This document shows, piece after piece, positions 27,418 through 36,324 of a DNA stretch of 64,000 nucleotides. The stretch's first letter is position 1. Each line of letters starts with the position of its first letter. A model generated the notes under the pieces. It was not told where the DNA came from. It did no database searches and saw nothing but the letters and a program-made list of their open reading frames with translations. The stretch covers positions 541,853 to 605,852 of the forward strand of contig NZ_JAAOWU010000002.1 in assembly GCF_013778505.1 (NCBI RefSeq), read 5' to 3'. Source of the stretch: Pseudomonas sivasensis. GTDB taxonomy: Bacteria; Pseudomonadota; Gammaproteobacteria; Pseudomonadales; Pseudomonadaceae. The position numbers and the translations under genes are program-made.

Positions 27418-28239
27418 GTGAAACTTAAACCCCTGCTGGCCCTGGGCCTGATGACACTGGCTGCCTCCACCCAGGCGTTTGGCGGTACGACCCTGGACCG
27501 GATCGAACAGAAAAAAGAGCTGGTGGGCGTGCTGATGGAAAGCTATCCGCCGTTCTCATTTCTCAATGACCAGAACCAGTTGGATGGTTTTGACGTCGAT
27601 GTGGCCAAGGCCGTGGCGCAAAAATTGGGTGTGAAGCTGCGTTTGGAAACGCCATCGTGGGACGTGATCGCCGCTGGCCGCTGGAGCGGGCGCTACGATA
27701 TTTGCATCTGCTCGATGACCCCGAGCAAGGCCCGCGCCGAAGTGTTCGACTTCCCGGTGGAGTACTACGCCTCGCCAGCCGTGATCGTGGTCAATGCCAA
27801 GGACGACCGCATTCACGCCGCCAAGGATTTGAGCGGCAAGAAAGTCGGCCTCACCAGTGCCTCCAGCTATGAAAGCTACCTGAACAAGAACCTGGTGATC
27901 GAAGGCGCCGAAGACACACAACTGCAGTACCCGTTCGAAGAGGTGCAGATCGCGCCGTACGACACTGACAACGTCGCCTTCCAGGACCTCGGTCTCGGCG
28001 CCGGCGTGCGCCTGGACGCGATCCTTACCAACCTGGTGACCGCACAGCCTCGCCTGACCCAGGACAAACGCTTCAAGCTTGCTGGCGAACCGCTGTACTC
28101 GGAGCCCAACTCGGTAGCTATCGAAAAAGGCGACGCCGCGTGGGACAGCAAAGTGCGTGAGGTGTTTGCCCAGCTCAAGCAGGACGGCACCTTGAGCAAG
28201 CTGTCGCAAAAATGGATCGGCGCTGATATCAGCCGATGA
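27418..28239 (+). CDS. Amino acid ABC transporter substrate-binding protein
   Basis: Periplasmic receptor of 273 residues of the HisJ/GlnH family (SBP_bac_3). A GTG start at 27418 is preceded by AAAGGTG and gives a clean signal peptide (MKLKPLLALGLM...QAFG). ESYPPFSFLNDQNQLDGFDVDVAKAVA and GRYDICICSMTPSKAR are family hallmarks. The ATGA overlap with the permease gene links them. The divergent homocysteine methyltransferase suggests a sulphur-containing ligand such as S-methylmethionine; this is inference. Confidence 0.88.
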   Translation: MKLKPLLALGLMTLAASTQAFGGTTLDRIEQKKELVGVLMESYPPFSFLNDQNQLDGFDVDVAKAVAQKLGVKLRLETPSWDVIAAGRWSGRYDICICSMTPSKARAEVFDFPVEYYASPAVIVVNAKDDRIHAAKDLSGKKVGLTSASSYESYLNKNLVIEGAEDTQLQYPFEEVQIAPYDTDNVAFQDLGLGAGVRLDAILTNLVTAQPRLTQDKRFKLAGEPLYSEPNSVAIEKGDAAWDSKVREVFAQLKQDGTLSKLSQKWIGADISR

Positions 28240-29006
28240 GTTTTCGCACGCGGCTTTACCTGACCTGGGCGGCGCTGTTCGCCCTGTTTGCGAGCTTCTT
28301 CCTGAGCTTTGACCTGAAGTTCTCGATCATTCTCGACAAGCTGCCCAACCTGGTCGGCCTGCACCTGGCGCCCAATGGTTTCCTGCAGGGCGCGGCGTTA
28401 ACGCTGTTCCTGTGCCTGTGTTCGATTCTGGTGTCGTCGGCGCTGGGCTTCGTCACGGCACTGGGGCGCCTGTCCAGCAGCGCGGTGGCGTTTGGCATCG
28501 CCACCTTCTACGCCTCGTTCTTCCGTGGCACGCCGTTGCTGATCCAGATCCTGCTGATCTATCTGGGCATGCCGCAACTGGGCCTGGTGCCCGGCGCGAT
28601 CACGGCTGGGATCATTGCTCTGTCGCTGAACTATGGCGCGTACCTGAGCGAAATCTTCCGCGCTGGCATCCTTGGCGTGCCCCACGGCCAACGCGAAGCC
28701 GCCCTCGCGCTGGGCATGCGCGATAACGCGATCTTCTGGCACGTCACCCTGCCCCAAGCCATGCGCACCATTGTTCCGCCCGCGACTAACCAATTCATCT
28801 CGATGCTCAAGGACTCGTCCCTGATCTCGGTGATGGGCGTGTGGGAAGTGATGTTCCTCGCGCAATCCTACGGCCGCTCAAGCTATCGCTACATCGAGAT
28901 GCTCACCACCGCCGCAATCATCTACTGGGTGATGTCCCTCGCCCTGGAATTGATCCAGGCGCGGATGGAACGTCACTTTGGCAAGGGCTATGTTCGGCGC
29001 GGGTGA
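28236..29006 (+). CDS. Amino acid ABC transporter permease
   Basis: A 256-residue polar amino acid permease (HisM/GlnP family). Five or so membrane helices carry the family motif FYASFFRGTPLLIQILLIY (about 88-106). The EAA loop is seen as GQREAALALGMRDNAIFWHVTLPQAMR (about 149-175). No ATPase gene follows, so the system must borrow one. The end of the gene leads into a 163-bp gap before the autotransporter. Confidence 0.9.
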   Translation: MSFRTRLYLTWAALFALFASFFLSFDLKFSIILDKLPNLVGLHLAPNGFLQGAALTLFLCLCSILVSSALGFVTALGRLSSSAVAFGIATFYASFFRGTPLLIQILLIYLGMPQLGLVPGAITAGIIALSLNYGAYLSEIFRAGILGVPHGQREAALALGMRDNAIFWHVTLPQAMRTIVPPATNQFISMLKDSSLISVMGVWEVMFLAQSYGRSSYRYIEMLTTAAIIYWVMSLALELIQARMERHFGKGYVRRG

Positions 29007-29169
29007 AGTCAATAGAGCGGGCGTCGCACCCGCCCCCCCCTCCGCAAACCGCGCGCCTTATCGCACAAGACCTGGGAAGTCTCCTGCAATCCAGCGGCAC
29101 TGCGCCTGACATTTATCCCGCCTGAGCATCGCTAAATTCCCCGCCTCAAATATCAAGAGGTGGGCCTAA

Positions 29170-30480
29170 ATGCCGTTCATACACAAACAACTCGCACTGG
29201 CGATCATGCTGTCGCTGGGTGTCGCGAGTACTCAAGACGCGCAGGCACGGGGCGATATGGAGCCGGACAGCGAATGGCTTGATTGGATTGTCATGCCCGA
29301 TGAAAGCCGACAGTTCGAACCGGCCGTCCCAGGGCCAGATGACTTCTACTTCGCGGATCGGGCGACGAGTCGCAACGGCCTGAACGTCGCCCGCGTGCTC
29401 GACGCTGCCGTGGATGAACTGTACGCGTCGGACGAAATCAGCGAACAGGCCAAGGACGAGCTGGACGATTACGGCCAGTACCTGTCCAGCCTTGCACCCG
29501 GCCAGGTCGGGGCCGCGCTTGAGCAACTGGCCGGCAGCCAAAACGCCAATCTGGGCACCGCCACGCAAAACGCCCTGAAGCAGTTGAACGCCAGCCTGCT
29601 CTCGGCAGTACGTCAGTTAGATATGGACACCCGCGAGACAGGCCGAGTTTGGCTGCAGGGCCTGGACAGCGGCGGCAGGCTCGACGCCCAACACGGCAGC
29701 GCCGGCTTGAGCCAAAGCACCCAAGGCGTGCTGCTCGGCGCCGACTGGTCAATCGACCACGCGTGGCGAATCGGTGTGGTGGGCGGCAAGTCCGGCAGCG
29801 ACTTGAGCACCAAGGGTTTCAAGGGTGAAGTGGACAGCTGGCACCTCGGCACCTACGCCGCACGTCAGGACGGGCCGCTCTCGATGCGCCTCGGTGCGCT
29901 TTACAGCAGCCATCGCGGGCAGAACAAACGCTCGGTCGATCTAGGCTTGCTCGACTATCGTGAGCAGCTCAGCGGCAAATACAAGGCCCACAGCCAGAAC
30001 GCTTTTGCCGAGTTGGGCTATCAGTTGGACGCTGCCGGCTGGCGTGCCGAACCCTATGCCGCCGTCGGCTTCCAGCGCTACCAGCGTGATCGTTTCGAGG
30101 AAAAAGGCGGCTACGGCGCGCTGAACGTTGGCGCACAAACCCAGCAAAACCTCAGCAATACCTTCGGCGTGCGTGTCTCCCAAGACTTCGCGCTGGGCAA
30201 CCGCATGACCCTCAAACCGCACCTGAGCAGCAGTTGGAAACACCTGTATGGCAATGTCGACAGCCGCGTGCGCCAGTCCTTCGTCCATGAAAAACGCGAG
30301 GACTTCAACAGTGAGTTCACCATCGGCGGCACGTCTCTTGACCGCAACAGCCTCGCGCTGCGCACCGGCCTGGACCTGACGCTGTCGGCCCAACACAGCG
30401 TCGGCCTGGCCTACACCGCGGAATTTGGCAGCAACAGCCGCAACCAGGGTCTGACGGGCCAGTGGGCGATGGCGTTTTAA
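29170..30480 (+). CDS. Small autotransporter-domain outer membrane protein
   Basis: A 436-residue protein with a signal peptide (about 1-27, MPFIHKQL...AQA) and only about 130 residues of passenger-like sequence. A type V beta-barrel domain follows (about 155-436) and ends WAMAF, the terminal Phe that the BAM complex recognises. The barrel contains RVWLQGLDSGGRLD, GVLLGADWSIDHAWRIGVVGG and further alternating strands. A passenger this short is unusual; it may be a near-naked barrel or a dimerising adhesin remnant. AGAGG precedes the ATG. Confidence 0.85.
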   Translation: MPFIHKQLALAIMLSLGVASTQDAQARGDMEPDSEWLDWIVMPDESRQFEPAVPGPDDFYFADRATSRNGLNVARVLDAAVDELYASDEISEQAKDELDDYGQYLSSLAPGQVGAALEQLAGSQNANLGTATQNALKQLNASLLSAVRQLDMDTRETGRVWLQGLDSGGRLDAQHGSAGLSQSTQGVLLGADWSIDHAWRIGVVGGKSGSDLSTKGFKGEVDSWHLGTYAARQDGPLSMRLGALYSSHRGQNKRSVDLGLLDYREQLSGKYKAHSQNAFAELGYQLDAAGWRAEPYAAVGFQRYQRDRFEEKGGYGALNVGAQTQQNLSNTFGVRVSQDFALGNRMTLKPHLSSSWKHLYGNVDSRVRQSFVHEKREDFNSEFTIGGTSLDRNSLALRTGLDLTLSAQHSVGLAYTAEFGSNSRNQGLTGQWAMAF

Positions 30481-30485
30481 AGGCG

Positions 30486-30510
30486 AAAAAAAAGGGGGCA
30501 CATGCCCCCC
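30486..30510 (-). terminator. Rho-independent terminator of the oadA-pycA operon
   Basis: On the minus strand GGGGGCA and its complement form a G/C stem followed by eight T residues, 30 bp past the oadA stop. Confidence 0.88.
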
Positions 30511-30540
30511 GAGGATTAAACGTTAGTGTCGAAGGCTGTA

Positions 30541-32349
30541 TCAGCCTTCGACTTCAATCAAGATTTCGCCAGGGTTCACCCGGTCGCCCTTGGCCACATG
30601 GACAGCGGTCACCTTGCCGGCAATCGGTGCCTGCACTTCGGTTTCCATCTTCATGGCTTCGGTAATCAACACTGCCTGACCGGCCTTGACCACGTCGCCT
30701 TCCTTGACCAGCACGTCAACGATATTGCCCGGCATTGCAGTGCTGACATGGCCCGGCTCGCTGGCCTGCTTGCGCTTGCTGCTGCCGCCGCCGACAAATT
30801 CGTTGAGCGGCTCGAACACCACTTCTTCCGGCATGCCGTCGATGGACAGGTAGAAATGACGCTTACCTTCGGCTTTCACGCCGACACCGGTGATGTCCAC
30901 GCGGTAGCTTTCGCCGTGTACGTCGATGACGAACTCGGTCGGCACACCTTCGCCACCGGCACGGGCTACGCCGCCGGCTTCAGGGATGGGTAACAACACT
31001 TCCGGGGCCAAGGTGCCGGCGTCGCGTTCTTCGAGGAACTTGCGGCCGATGTCCGGGAACATGGCGTAGGTCAGCACGTCTTCTTCGGATTTGGCCAATG
31101 CGCCGATTTCTCCGCGCAACTTGGTCATCTCTGGCTTAAGCAGGTCGGCTGGGCGCACGTCGATCACTTCTTCGCTGCCGATGGCCTGGCGACGCAACTT
31201 CTCGTTCACAGTGCCCGGCGCTTTGCCGTAGCCGCCTTGCAGGTAGAGCTTCACCTCATTGGTGATGGTCTTGTAGCGCTCACCGGCCAGCACGTTGAAG
31301 AACGCTTGAGTGCCGACGATCTGAGACGTTGGCGTGACCAGCGGCGGGAAGCCGAGGTCTTCACGCACACGCGGGATTTCGGCCAGTACTTCGCTCATGC
31401 GGTTGAGGGCGCCCTGCTCTTTCAACTGGTTGGCCAGGTTGGAGATCATCCCGCCCGGTACCTGGTTGACTTGCACACGGGTGTCGACGGCGGTGAATTC
31501 GCTTTCGAACTGGTGGTACTTCTTGCGCACGGCGTAGAAGTACAGACCGATCTCTTGCAGCAGTTCCAAGTCGAGGCCGGTATCGAATTCGCTGCCTTTA
31601 AGGGCGGCGACCATCGACTCGGTACCCGGGTGGCTGGTGCCCCAGGCGAAGCTGGAGATGGCCGTGTCGATATGGTCTGCACCGTTTTCGATGGCCTTGA
31701 GTTGGCACATCGCGGCCAAGCCGGCGGTGTCATGGGAGTGGATGAAGATCGGCAGGTTCTGCTCGGCCTTCAGCGCCTTGACCAGCTCGCCGGTGGCGTA
31801 TGGGGTCAGCAGGCCGGCCATGTCCTTGATCGCGATCGAATCGCAACCCATGGATTCCAGTTGCTTGGCCTGCGCCACGAACGCGTCGATGGTGTGCACC
31901 GGGCTCGTGGTGTAAGCGATGGTGCCTTGAGCATGTTTGCCGGCGGCTTTTACGGCTTCGATGGCCACGCGCAGGTTACGCACATCGTTCATCGCATCGA
32001 AGATACGGAACACATCGATGCCATTCACTGCTGCCTTGGCGACGAAGGCTTTCACCACATCGTCGCTGTAATGGCGGTAGCCCAGCAGGTTCTGACCACG
32101 CAGCAACATTTGCAGGCGGGTGTTAGGCAACGCGGCGCGCAGTTTGCGCAGGCGCTCCCACGGGTCTTCTTTCAGAAAGCGTACGCAGGCGTCGAAGGTC
32201 GCGCCGCCCCAGACTTCCAGGGACCAGTAGCCGACTTTGTCGAGCTTGTCGCAGATCGGCAGCATGTCGTCGGTACGCATGCGGGTCGCCAGCAACGATT
32301 GGTGGGCGTCGCGCAGGATGGTGTCAGTAACGAAGATTTTCTTGCTCAT
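30541..32349 (-). CDS. oadA: Pyruvate carboxylase subunit B (carboxyltransferase plus biotin carrier; OadA type)
   Basis: Transfers CO2 from carboxybiotin to pyruvate, giving oxaloacetate. The 602 residues have an HMGL-like barrel (about 5-270: DTILRDAHQSLLATRMRT), a conserved PYC_OADA region, and a C-terminal biotinyl domain. The carrier lysine is in ITEAMKMETE (about 568). The start at 32349 has GAGGAA upstream. With pycA it forms the two-subunit pyruvate carboxylase of pseudomonads, an anaplerotic enzyme. The two genes are 11 bp apart. The divergent LysR gene is the likely regulator. Confidence 0.95.
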   Translation of the reverse strand: MSKKIFVTDTILRDAHQSLLATRMRTDDMLPICDKLDKVGYWSLEVWGGATFDACVRFLKEDPWERLRKLRAALPNTRLQMLLRGQNLLGYRHYSDDVVKAFVAKAAVNGIDVFRIFDAMNDVRNLRVAIEAVKAAGKHAQGTIAYTTSPVHTIDAFVAQAKQLESMGCDSIAIKDMAGLLTPYATGELVKALKAEQNLPIFIHSHDTAGLAAMCQLKAIENGADHIDTAISSFAWGTSHPGTESMVAALKGSEFDTGLDLELLQEIGLYFYAVRKKYHQFESEFTAVDTRVQVNQVPGGMISNLANQLKEQGALNRMSEVLAEIPRVREDLGFPPLVTPTSQIVGTQAFFNVLAGERYKTITNEVKLYLQGGYGKAPGTVNEKLRRQAIGSEEVIDVRPADLLKPEMTKLRGEIGALAKSEEDVLTYAMFPDIGRKFLEERDAGTLAPEVLLPIPEAGGVARAGGEGVPTEFVIDVHGESYRVDITGVGVKAEGKRHFYLSIDGMPEEVVFEPLNEFVGGGSSKRKQASEPGHVSTAMPGNIVDVLVKEGDVVKAGQAVLITEAMKMETEVQAPIAGKVTAVHVAKGDRVNPGEILIEVEG

Positions 32350-32360
32350 TATTATGTTCC

Positions 32361-33776
32361 TCACAGGCCTGCGTGGGCGGCGATGGCGGCGGCGATGGCC
32401 AGGGCCAGCTCTTCGGGTTTGCGCTTGATCGAGTAGTTGGTCAGCTCAGGGTGGCTTTCCACAAAACTGGTGTTGAACTGGCCGCTACGGAATTCCGGGT
32501 TACGCAGGATTTCCTGGTAGTAGGCGGCGGTGGTCTTCACGCCTTGCAGGCGCATGTCGTCCAGGGCACGCAGGCCGCGGTCCATGGCTTCTTCCCAGGT
32601 CAACGCCCACACCACCAGTTTCAGGCACATGGAGTCGTAGAACGGTGGGATGGTGTAGCCGGTATAGATAGCCGTGTCAGTGCGCACGCCGGGACCGCCG
32701 GGCGCGTAGTAACGGGTGATCTTGCCGAAGCTCGGGAGGAAGTTGTTTTTCGGGTCTTCGGCGTTGATGCGGAACTGCAACGCGAAGCCACGGTGCTGGA
32801 TGTCTTCCTGTTTCACCGACAGAGGCAGGCCGGAGGCGATGCGGATCTGCTCACGAACGATGTCGATCCCGGTGATTTCTTCGGTGATGGTGTGTTCCAC
32901 CTGAACCCGGGTGTTCATTTCCATGAAGTACACCTCGCCCTCGGCGAGTAGGAACTCCACGGTACCGGCGTTCTCGTAGCCCACGGCCTTGGCCGCGCGC
33001 ACCGACAGGTCGCCGATGTAGGCGCGCTGTTCAGGGGTCAGCTGTGGGCTTGGGGCGATCTCGATCAGCTTCTGGTTGCGACGCTGGATCGAGCAATCGC
33101 GCTCGAACAGGTGCACCACGTTGCCGAAGCTGTCACCGAGGATCTGCGCCTCAATGTGCTTGGGATTGACGATGCATTTTTCCAGGAACACTTCCGCCGA
33201 ACCAAAGGCCTTGGTGGCTTCGGAGATGACGCGGGGGAAGGCTTGTTCAAGTTCTTCGCGACTGTTGCAACGACGAATCCCGCGACCGCCACCACCCGAG
33301 GTGGCCTTGAGCATCACCGGGTAACCAATGCGGTCGCCTTCGGTGAGGGCTTCGGCGATGTCGGCGACGTTGCCTTCGGTGCCTGGCGTGACCGGCACGC
33401 CGGCTTTGATCATGCTGCGGCGCGCTTCGGTCTTGTCGCCCATGCGGCGGATCACTTCAGCGGACGGGCCGATGAACTTGATCCCACGCTCAGCACAGAT
33501 GTCTGCCAACTCGGCATTTTCCGACAGGAAGCCATAGCCAGGATGCAGCGCATCACAACCGGTTTCCACGGCCAGGTTCACCAGCTTGCGCGGGTTCAGA
33601 TAACCGGCCAAAGGCTCGGCACCAATGCTGTGAGCTTCGTCGGCACGTTTAACGTGCAACGCGTGGCGGTCGGCGTCGGAATAGACCGCGACCGAGCGAA
33701 TGCCCATCTCGGCGCAAGCACGCACGATTCGTACGGCAATTTCACCACGGTTGGCGATCAGGATCTTTTTTATCAC
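32361..33776 (-). CDS. pycA: Pyruvate carboxylase subunit A (biotin carboxylase)
   Basis: ATP-dependent carboxylation of biotin on the B subunit. The 471-residue product begins (GTG) with IKKILIANRGEIAVRIVRA, the classic biotin carboxylase N-terminus. It continues with the ATP-grasp motifs KATSGGGGRGIR (about 157-168) and EMNTRVQVEHTITEEITG (about 285-302). The GTG at 33776 follows AAGGGAA; upstream ATG options would add about 31 unconserved residues. It is first in the operon with oadA. Confidence 0.95.
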   Translation of the reverse strand: MIKKILIANRGEIAVRIVRACAEMGIRSVAVYSDADRHALHVKRADEAHSIGAEPLAGYLNPRKLVNLAVETGCDALHPGYGFLSENAELADICAERGIKFIGPSAEVIRRMGDKTEARRSMIKAGVPVTPGTEGNVADIAEALTEGDRIGYPVMLKATSGGGGRGIRRCNSREELEQAFPRVISEATKAFGSAEVFLEKCIVNPKHIEAQILGDSFGNVVHLFERDCSIQRRNQKLIEIAPSPQLTPEQRAYIGDLSVRAAKAVGYENAGTVEFLLAEGEVYFMEMNTRVQVEHTITEEITGIDIVREQIRIASGLPLSVKQEDIQHRGFALQFRINAEDPKNNFLPSFGKITRYYAPGGPGVRTDTAIYTGYTIPPFYDSMCLKLVVWALTWEEAMDRGLRALDDMRLQGVKTTAAYYQEILRNPEFRSGQFNTSFVESHPELTNYSIKRKPEELALAIAAAIAAHAGL

Positions 33777-33917
33777 TTGGAAATTCCCTTGAGCCGATTG
33801 CTGCGTTCTTCGACCCCTGGAGCTGAGTCGGCGCGTGACTAAATGTTTCATGACAGTCGCGAGACACACACTAAGCCCCAGCAGGGATTAACAAAAATCA
33901 ATAATTATTGGGTTGTG

Positions 33918-33935
33918 TATAAGTAAAGACTTATA
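33918..33935. promoter_or_regulatory. Candidate PycR operator
   Basis: TATAAGT-AAAG-ACTTATA is a perfect inverted repeat with seven-base arms in the pycA-pycR divergent region, 35 bp before pycR. The T-N11-A spacing fits LysR-family sites. Confidence 0.55.
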
Positions 33936-33970
33936 GTCACCGCATTACGGCCGGGATGGGTATTTGAATT

Positions 33971-34945
33971 ATGCGTAAGTCATTGATGCGTATGACATTG
34001 CGTCAATTGCAGATTTTCAATGAGGTGTGCGATTTACGCTCTTACAGCCGTGCAGCCGAGGAAATGTCTCTGACACAACCGGCCGTCAGCCTGCAAATTC
34101 GTCAGCTGGAGGAGCTGATCGGCCAGCCGCTCTTCGATTACGTCGGTAAAAAACTCTACATGACCGAGGCCGCCGAGGCGCTGCAACGGGCCAGTCGTGA
34201 CATCTTCGGGCGCCTGGAAAACCTCGATATGCAGCTGTCGGACATGCAAGGTTCATTGCAAGGTCAGCTAAAGCTCGCGATTGAATCCAGTGCCAAGTAT
34301 TTCGTGCCGCACCTGTTTGCCGCGTTCAAGCGCCAGCATCCGGAAGTACAACTGCACCTGACAGTGGTCAACCGCGCCCAGGTGATCCGGCGTCTTTCCG
34401 ACAACCGCGACGACCTCGTGATTATGTCCATGGTGCCCCAAGACATGGGGTTGGAATTCCTGCCGTTTCTCAACAATCCGATTGTTGCCGTCGCTCCACC
34501 CGATCATCCATTGAGTCTGCAGGGGCCACTGCGTCTGCAAGACCTGGAGCCTTACACACTATTGGTGCGCGAACCGGGCTCCGGCACGCGGCTGGCCTGC
34601 GAGGAGTATTTCAAGGAGAAGCGCGTGCACTTCACCCAGACGGTGGAAGTGGCTTCGGCCGAGGCGCAGCGTGAATGCGTGTGCGCAGGCTTGGGCGTGG
34701 CTTTGCTGACGCGCCATGCGGTGAATATGGAACTGGCCACCGGCGGGCTCAAGGAGCTGCCGGTGGAAGAGCTGCCGCTGTACCGCAGTTGGTGCCTGGT
34801 GCAGGCCAAGGCCAAGCGCCTGTCACCGGTGGCACATGCGTTCCTGGGCTTTATTCGCAGCGAGCGTGTGCAAATCAGCGCGCTGGCTGAACGCTTCGCT
34901 GGGCAGCCGCGGGTGCCTGCCAGTGGAGTTCTGGGTAGTCACTGA
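33971..34945 (+). CDS. pycR: LysR-family regulator PycR-like
   Basis: A 324-residue LTTR divergent from pycA-oadA. The N-terminal helix-turn-helix reads MTLRQLQIFNEVCDLRSYSRAAEEMSLTQPAVSLQIRQLEE in family register (about 8-48), followed by an effector domain (about 95-300). Position and similarity match the regulator called PycR in P. aeruginosa, which is linked to pyruvate carboxylase control. The start could be any of three ATGs at 33971, 33986 or 33992. The tail of the gene overlaps a small opposite-strand gene. Confidence 0.85.
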   Translation: MRKSLMRMTLRQLQIFNEVCDLRSYSRAAEEMSLTQPAVSLQIRQLEELIGQPLFDYVGKKLYMTEAAEALQRASRDIFGRLENLDMQLSDMQGSLQGQLKLAIESSAKYFVPHLFAAFKRQHPEVQLHLTVVNRAQVIRRLSDNRDDLVIMSMVPQDMGLEFLPFLNNPIVAVAPPDHPLSLQGPLRLQDLEPYTLLVREPGSGTRLACEEYFKEKRVHFTQTVEVASAEAQRECVCAGLGVALLTRHAVNMELATGGLKELPVEELPLYRSWCLVQAKAKRLSPVAHAFLGFIRSERVQISALAERFAGQPRVPASGVLGSH

Positions 34946-35072
34946 TGCTCTGGAGCAGTTGGCGCTCCTGGCAACGGTCTTCAATTGCGCGACGGAACGC
35001 CATGCGACGCTGGTCTTCCTGCTGACGACGGGTCTTTACGGTGCTGTTGCTGTCTTCGTAGGGACGGGCCAT
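34875..35072 (-). CDS. Small basic conserved protein of 65 residues
   Basis: The frame starts MARPYEDSNSTVKTRRQQED with GGGAG at ideal spacing before the ATG. The protein is rich in Arg, Gln and Glu (QRRMAFRRAIEDRCQERQLLQ) and is predicted to be a single long helix with a polar tail. Such short proteins are widespread in pseudomonads; I recall relatives annotated as PA3496-family, but that is uncertain. Its last 71 bases overlap the 3' end of pycR on the other strand. Function unknown. Confidence 0.6.
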   Translation of the reverse strand: MARPYEDSNSTVKTRRQQEDQRRMAFRRAIEDRCQERQLLQSISDYPELHWQAPAAAQRSVQPAR

Positions 35073-35182
35073 TTGGTGTCTCCCAAAGCGAGTACGGGGA
35101 GTACAGGATGGGTCGTAGCGATGACGGTTTAACGGCGCGGGGGTTACAGGACGATGAATCTTCCGAATAGGTAAACAATCCA

Positions 35183-35275
35183 AATGTGGGAGGGGGCTTG
35201 CTCCCGATTACAGTACATCAGCCGATTTCTCTTTGACTGACCCACTGCTATCGGGAGCAAGCCCCTTCCCACATT
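35183..35275. repeat. REPIN doublet 3
   Basis: AATGTGGGAGGGGGCTTGCTCCCGAT and its inverted arm (ATCGGGAGCAAGCCCCTTCCCACATT) with a variable middle. It lies between the 65-residue gene and the end of the HexR-like gene. Confidence 0.9.
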
Positions 35276-35296
35276 TTGAGCGTGTATGGCCCTGGA

Positions 35297-36163
35297 TCAG
35301 TCGTCGAGGGCTTTGACGGACTTGGGCGACAACCGCAGGCTACGCAAGCTGCGCTTCACACTCTTGAGGTGGTTGACCAGGCTCGGTCCGCGCGCCATGG
35401 CCACGCCCATCGCCAACACATCGATTACCACCAGATGGGCGATGCGTGACGTCAGAGGCGTGTAGATCTCGGTGTCTTCATGCACGTCGATCGCCAGGTT
35501 GACTGTGGACAGTTCGGCCAACGGCGTCTGGCTCGGGCACAGAGTAATCAACGACGCGCCGCTTTCACGCACCAGATTGGCGGTGATCAGCAGGTCCTTG
35601 GAGCGGCCCGACTGGGAAATACAGATCGCCACATCCGTCGGCTTCAAAGTCACCGCCGACATCGCCTGCATATGCGGGTCGCTGTACGCCGCTGCTGTCA
35701 GCAGCAGGCGGAAGAATTTGTGCTGGGCATCTGCCGCCACCGCGCCGGACGCACCGAAGCCGTAGAACTCCACACGCTGGGCCTGGGACATGGCAGTCAC
35801 GGCCTTTTGCAGCTCCACCGGGTCGAGTTTCTCGCGCACTTCCATGAGGGTGTGCAAGGTAGTGTCAAAGATCTTGAGGCTGTAATCGGCGACGGAGTCG
35901 TCTTCATGGATTGCAAACTGACCAAAACTGGCACCAGCGGCCAGGCTTTGGGCCAATTTGAGTTTCAGGTCCTGGAACCCGGAGCAACCGATGGCGCGGC
36001 AGAAGCGCACGATGGTCGGCTCGCTGATGCCAACGCTGTGGGCCAAGTCGGCCATGGAACTGTGCATCACAGCCGCAGGGTCAAGCAGCACGTGATCGGC
36101 AACCTTGAGTTCCGATTTGCGTAACAGGTGGCGCGACTGGGCGATATGTTGCAACAGGTTCAA
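35297..36163 (-). CDS. RpiR-family regulator, HexR-like
   Basis: A 288-residue regulator with an RpiR helix-turn-helix (about 1-80: LRKSELKVADHVLLDPAAVMHSSMADLA, ISEPTIVRFCRAIGCSGFQDLKLKLA) and a sugar-phosphate SIS domain (about 130-260: VEFYGFGASGAVAADAQHKFFRL, ICISQSGRSKD). HexR relatives respond to KDPG and control glucose catabolism. A TTG start at 36163 (reading MNLLQHIAQS) matches known HexR starts. Using an upstream ATG would swallow the palindromic operator. No zwf gene is adjacent, unlike the classic hexR-zwf pair, so this may be the second paralogue. Confidence 0.82.
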   Translation of the reverse strand: MNLLQHIAQSRHLLRKSELKVADHVLLDPAAVMHSSMADLAHSVGISEPTIVRFCRAIGCSGFQDLKLKLAQSLAAGASFGQFAIHEDDSVADYSLKIFDTTLHTLMEVREKLDPVELQKAVTAMSQAQRVEFYGFGASGAVAADAQHKFFRLLLTAAAYSDPHMQAMSAVTLKPTDVAICISQSGRSKDLLITANLVRESGASLITLCPSQTPLAELSTVNLAIDVHEDTEIYTPLTSRIAHLVVIDVLAMGVAMARGPSLVNHLKSVKRSLRSLRLSPKSVKALDD

Positions 36164-36207
36164 AGGACGGACTCTTGTTATTGGCAGGGCCAGGGGATGT
36201 AGCAAGC

Positions 36208-36224
36208 TTGTAGTTATACTACAA
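36208..36224. promoter_or_regulatory. HexR-type palindromic operator
   Basis: TTGTAGT-TAT-ACTACAA has perfect seven-base arms and fits the known HexR pattern TGTARTwwwAYTACA. It is 44 bp upstream of the TTG start, suggesting autoregulation. Confidence 0.65.
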
Positions 36225-36324
36225 GAATTGTCGTTTTGCCCGTCCGACGCATCACTTAATTGCCCTGCCACCCTCATATTCAAAGGCTAGGAGCTTTGTA
36301 GCCACTCCGGCGCCCTTGGCGTCG

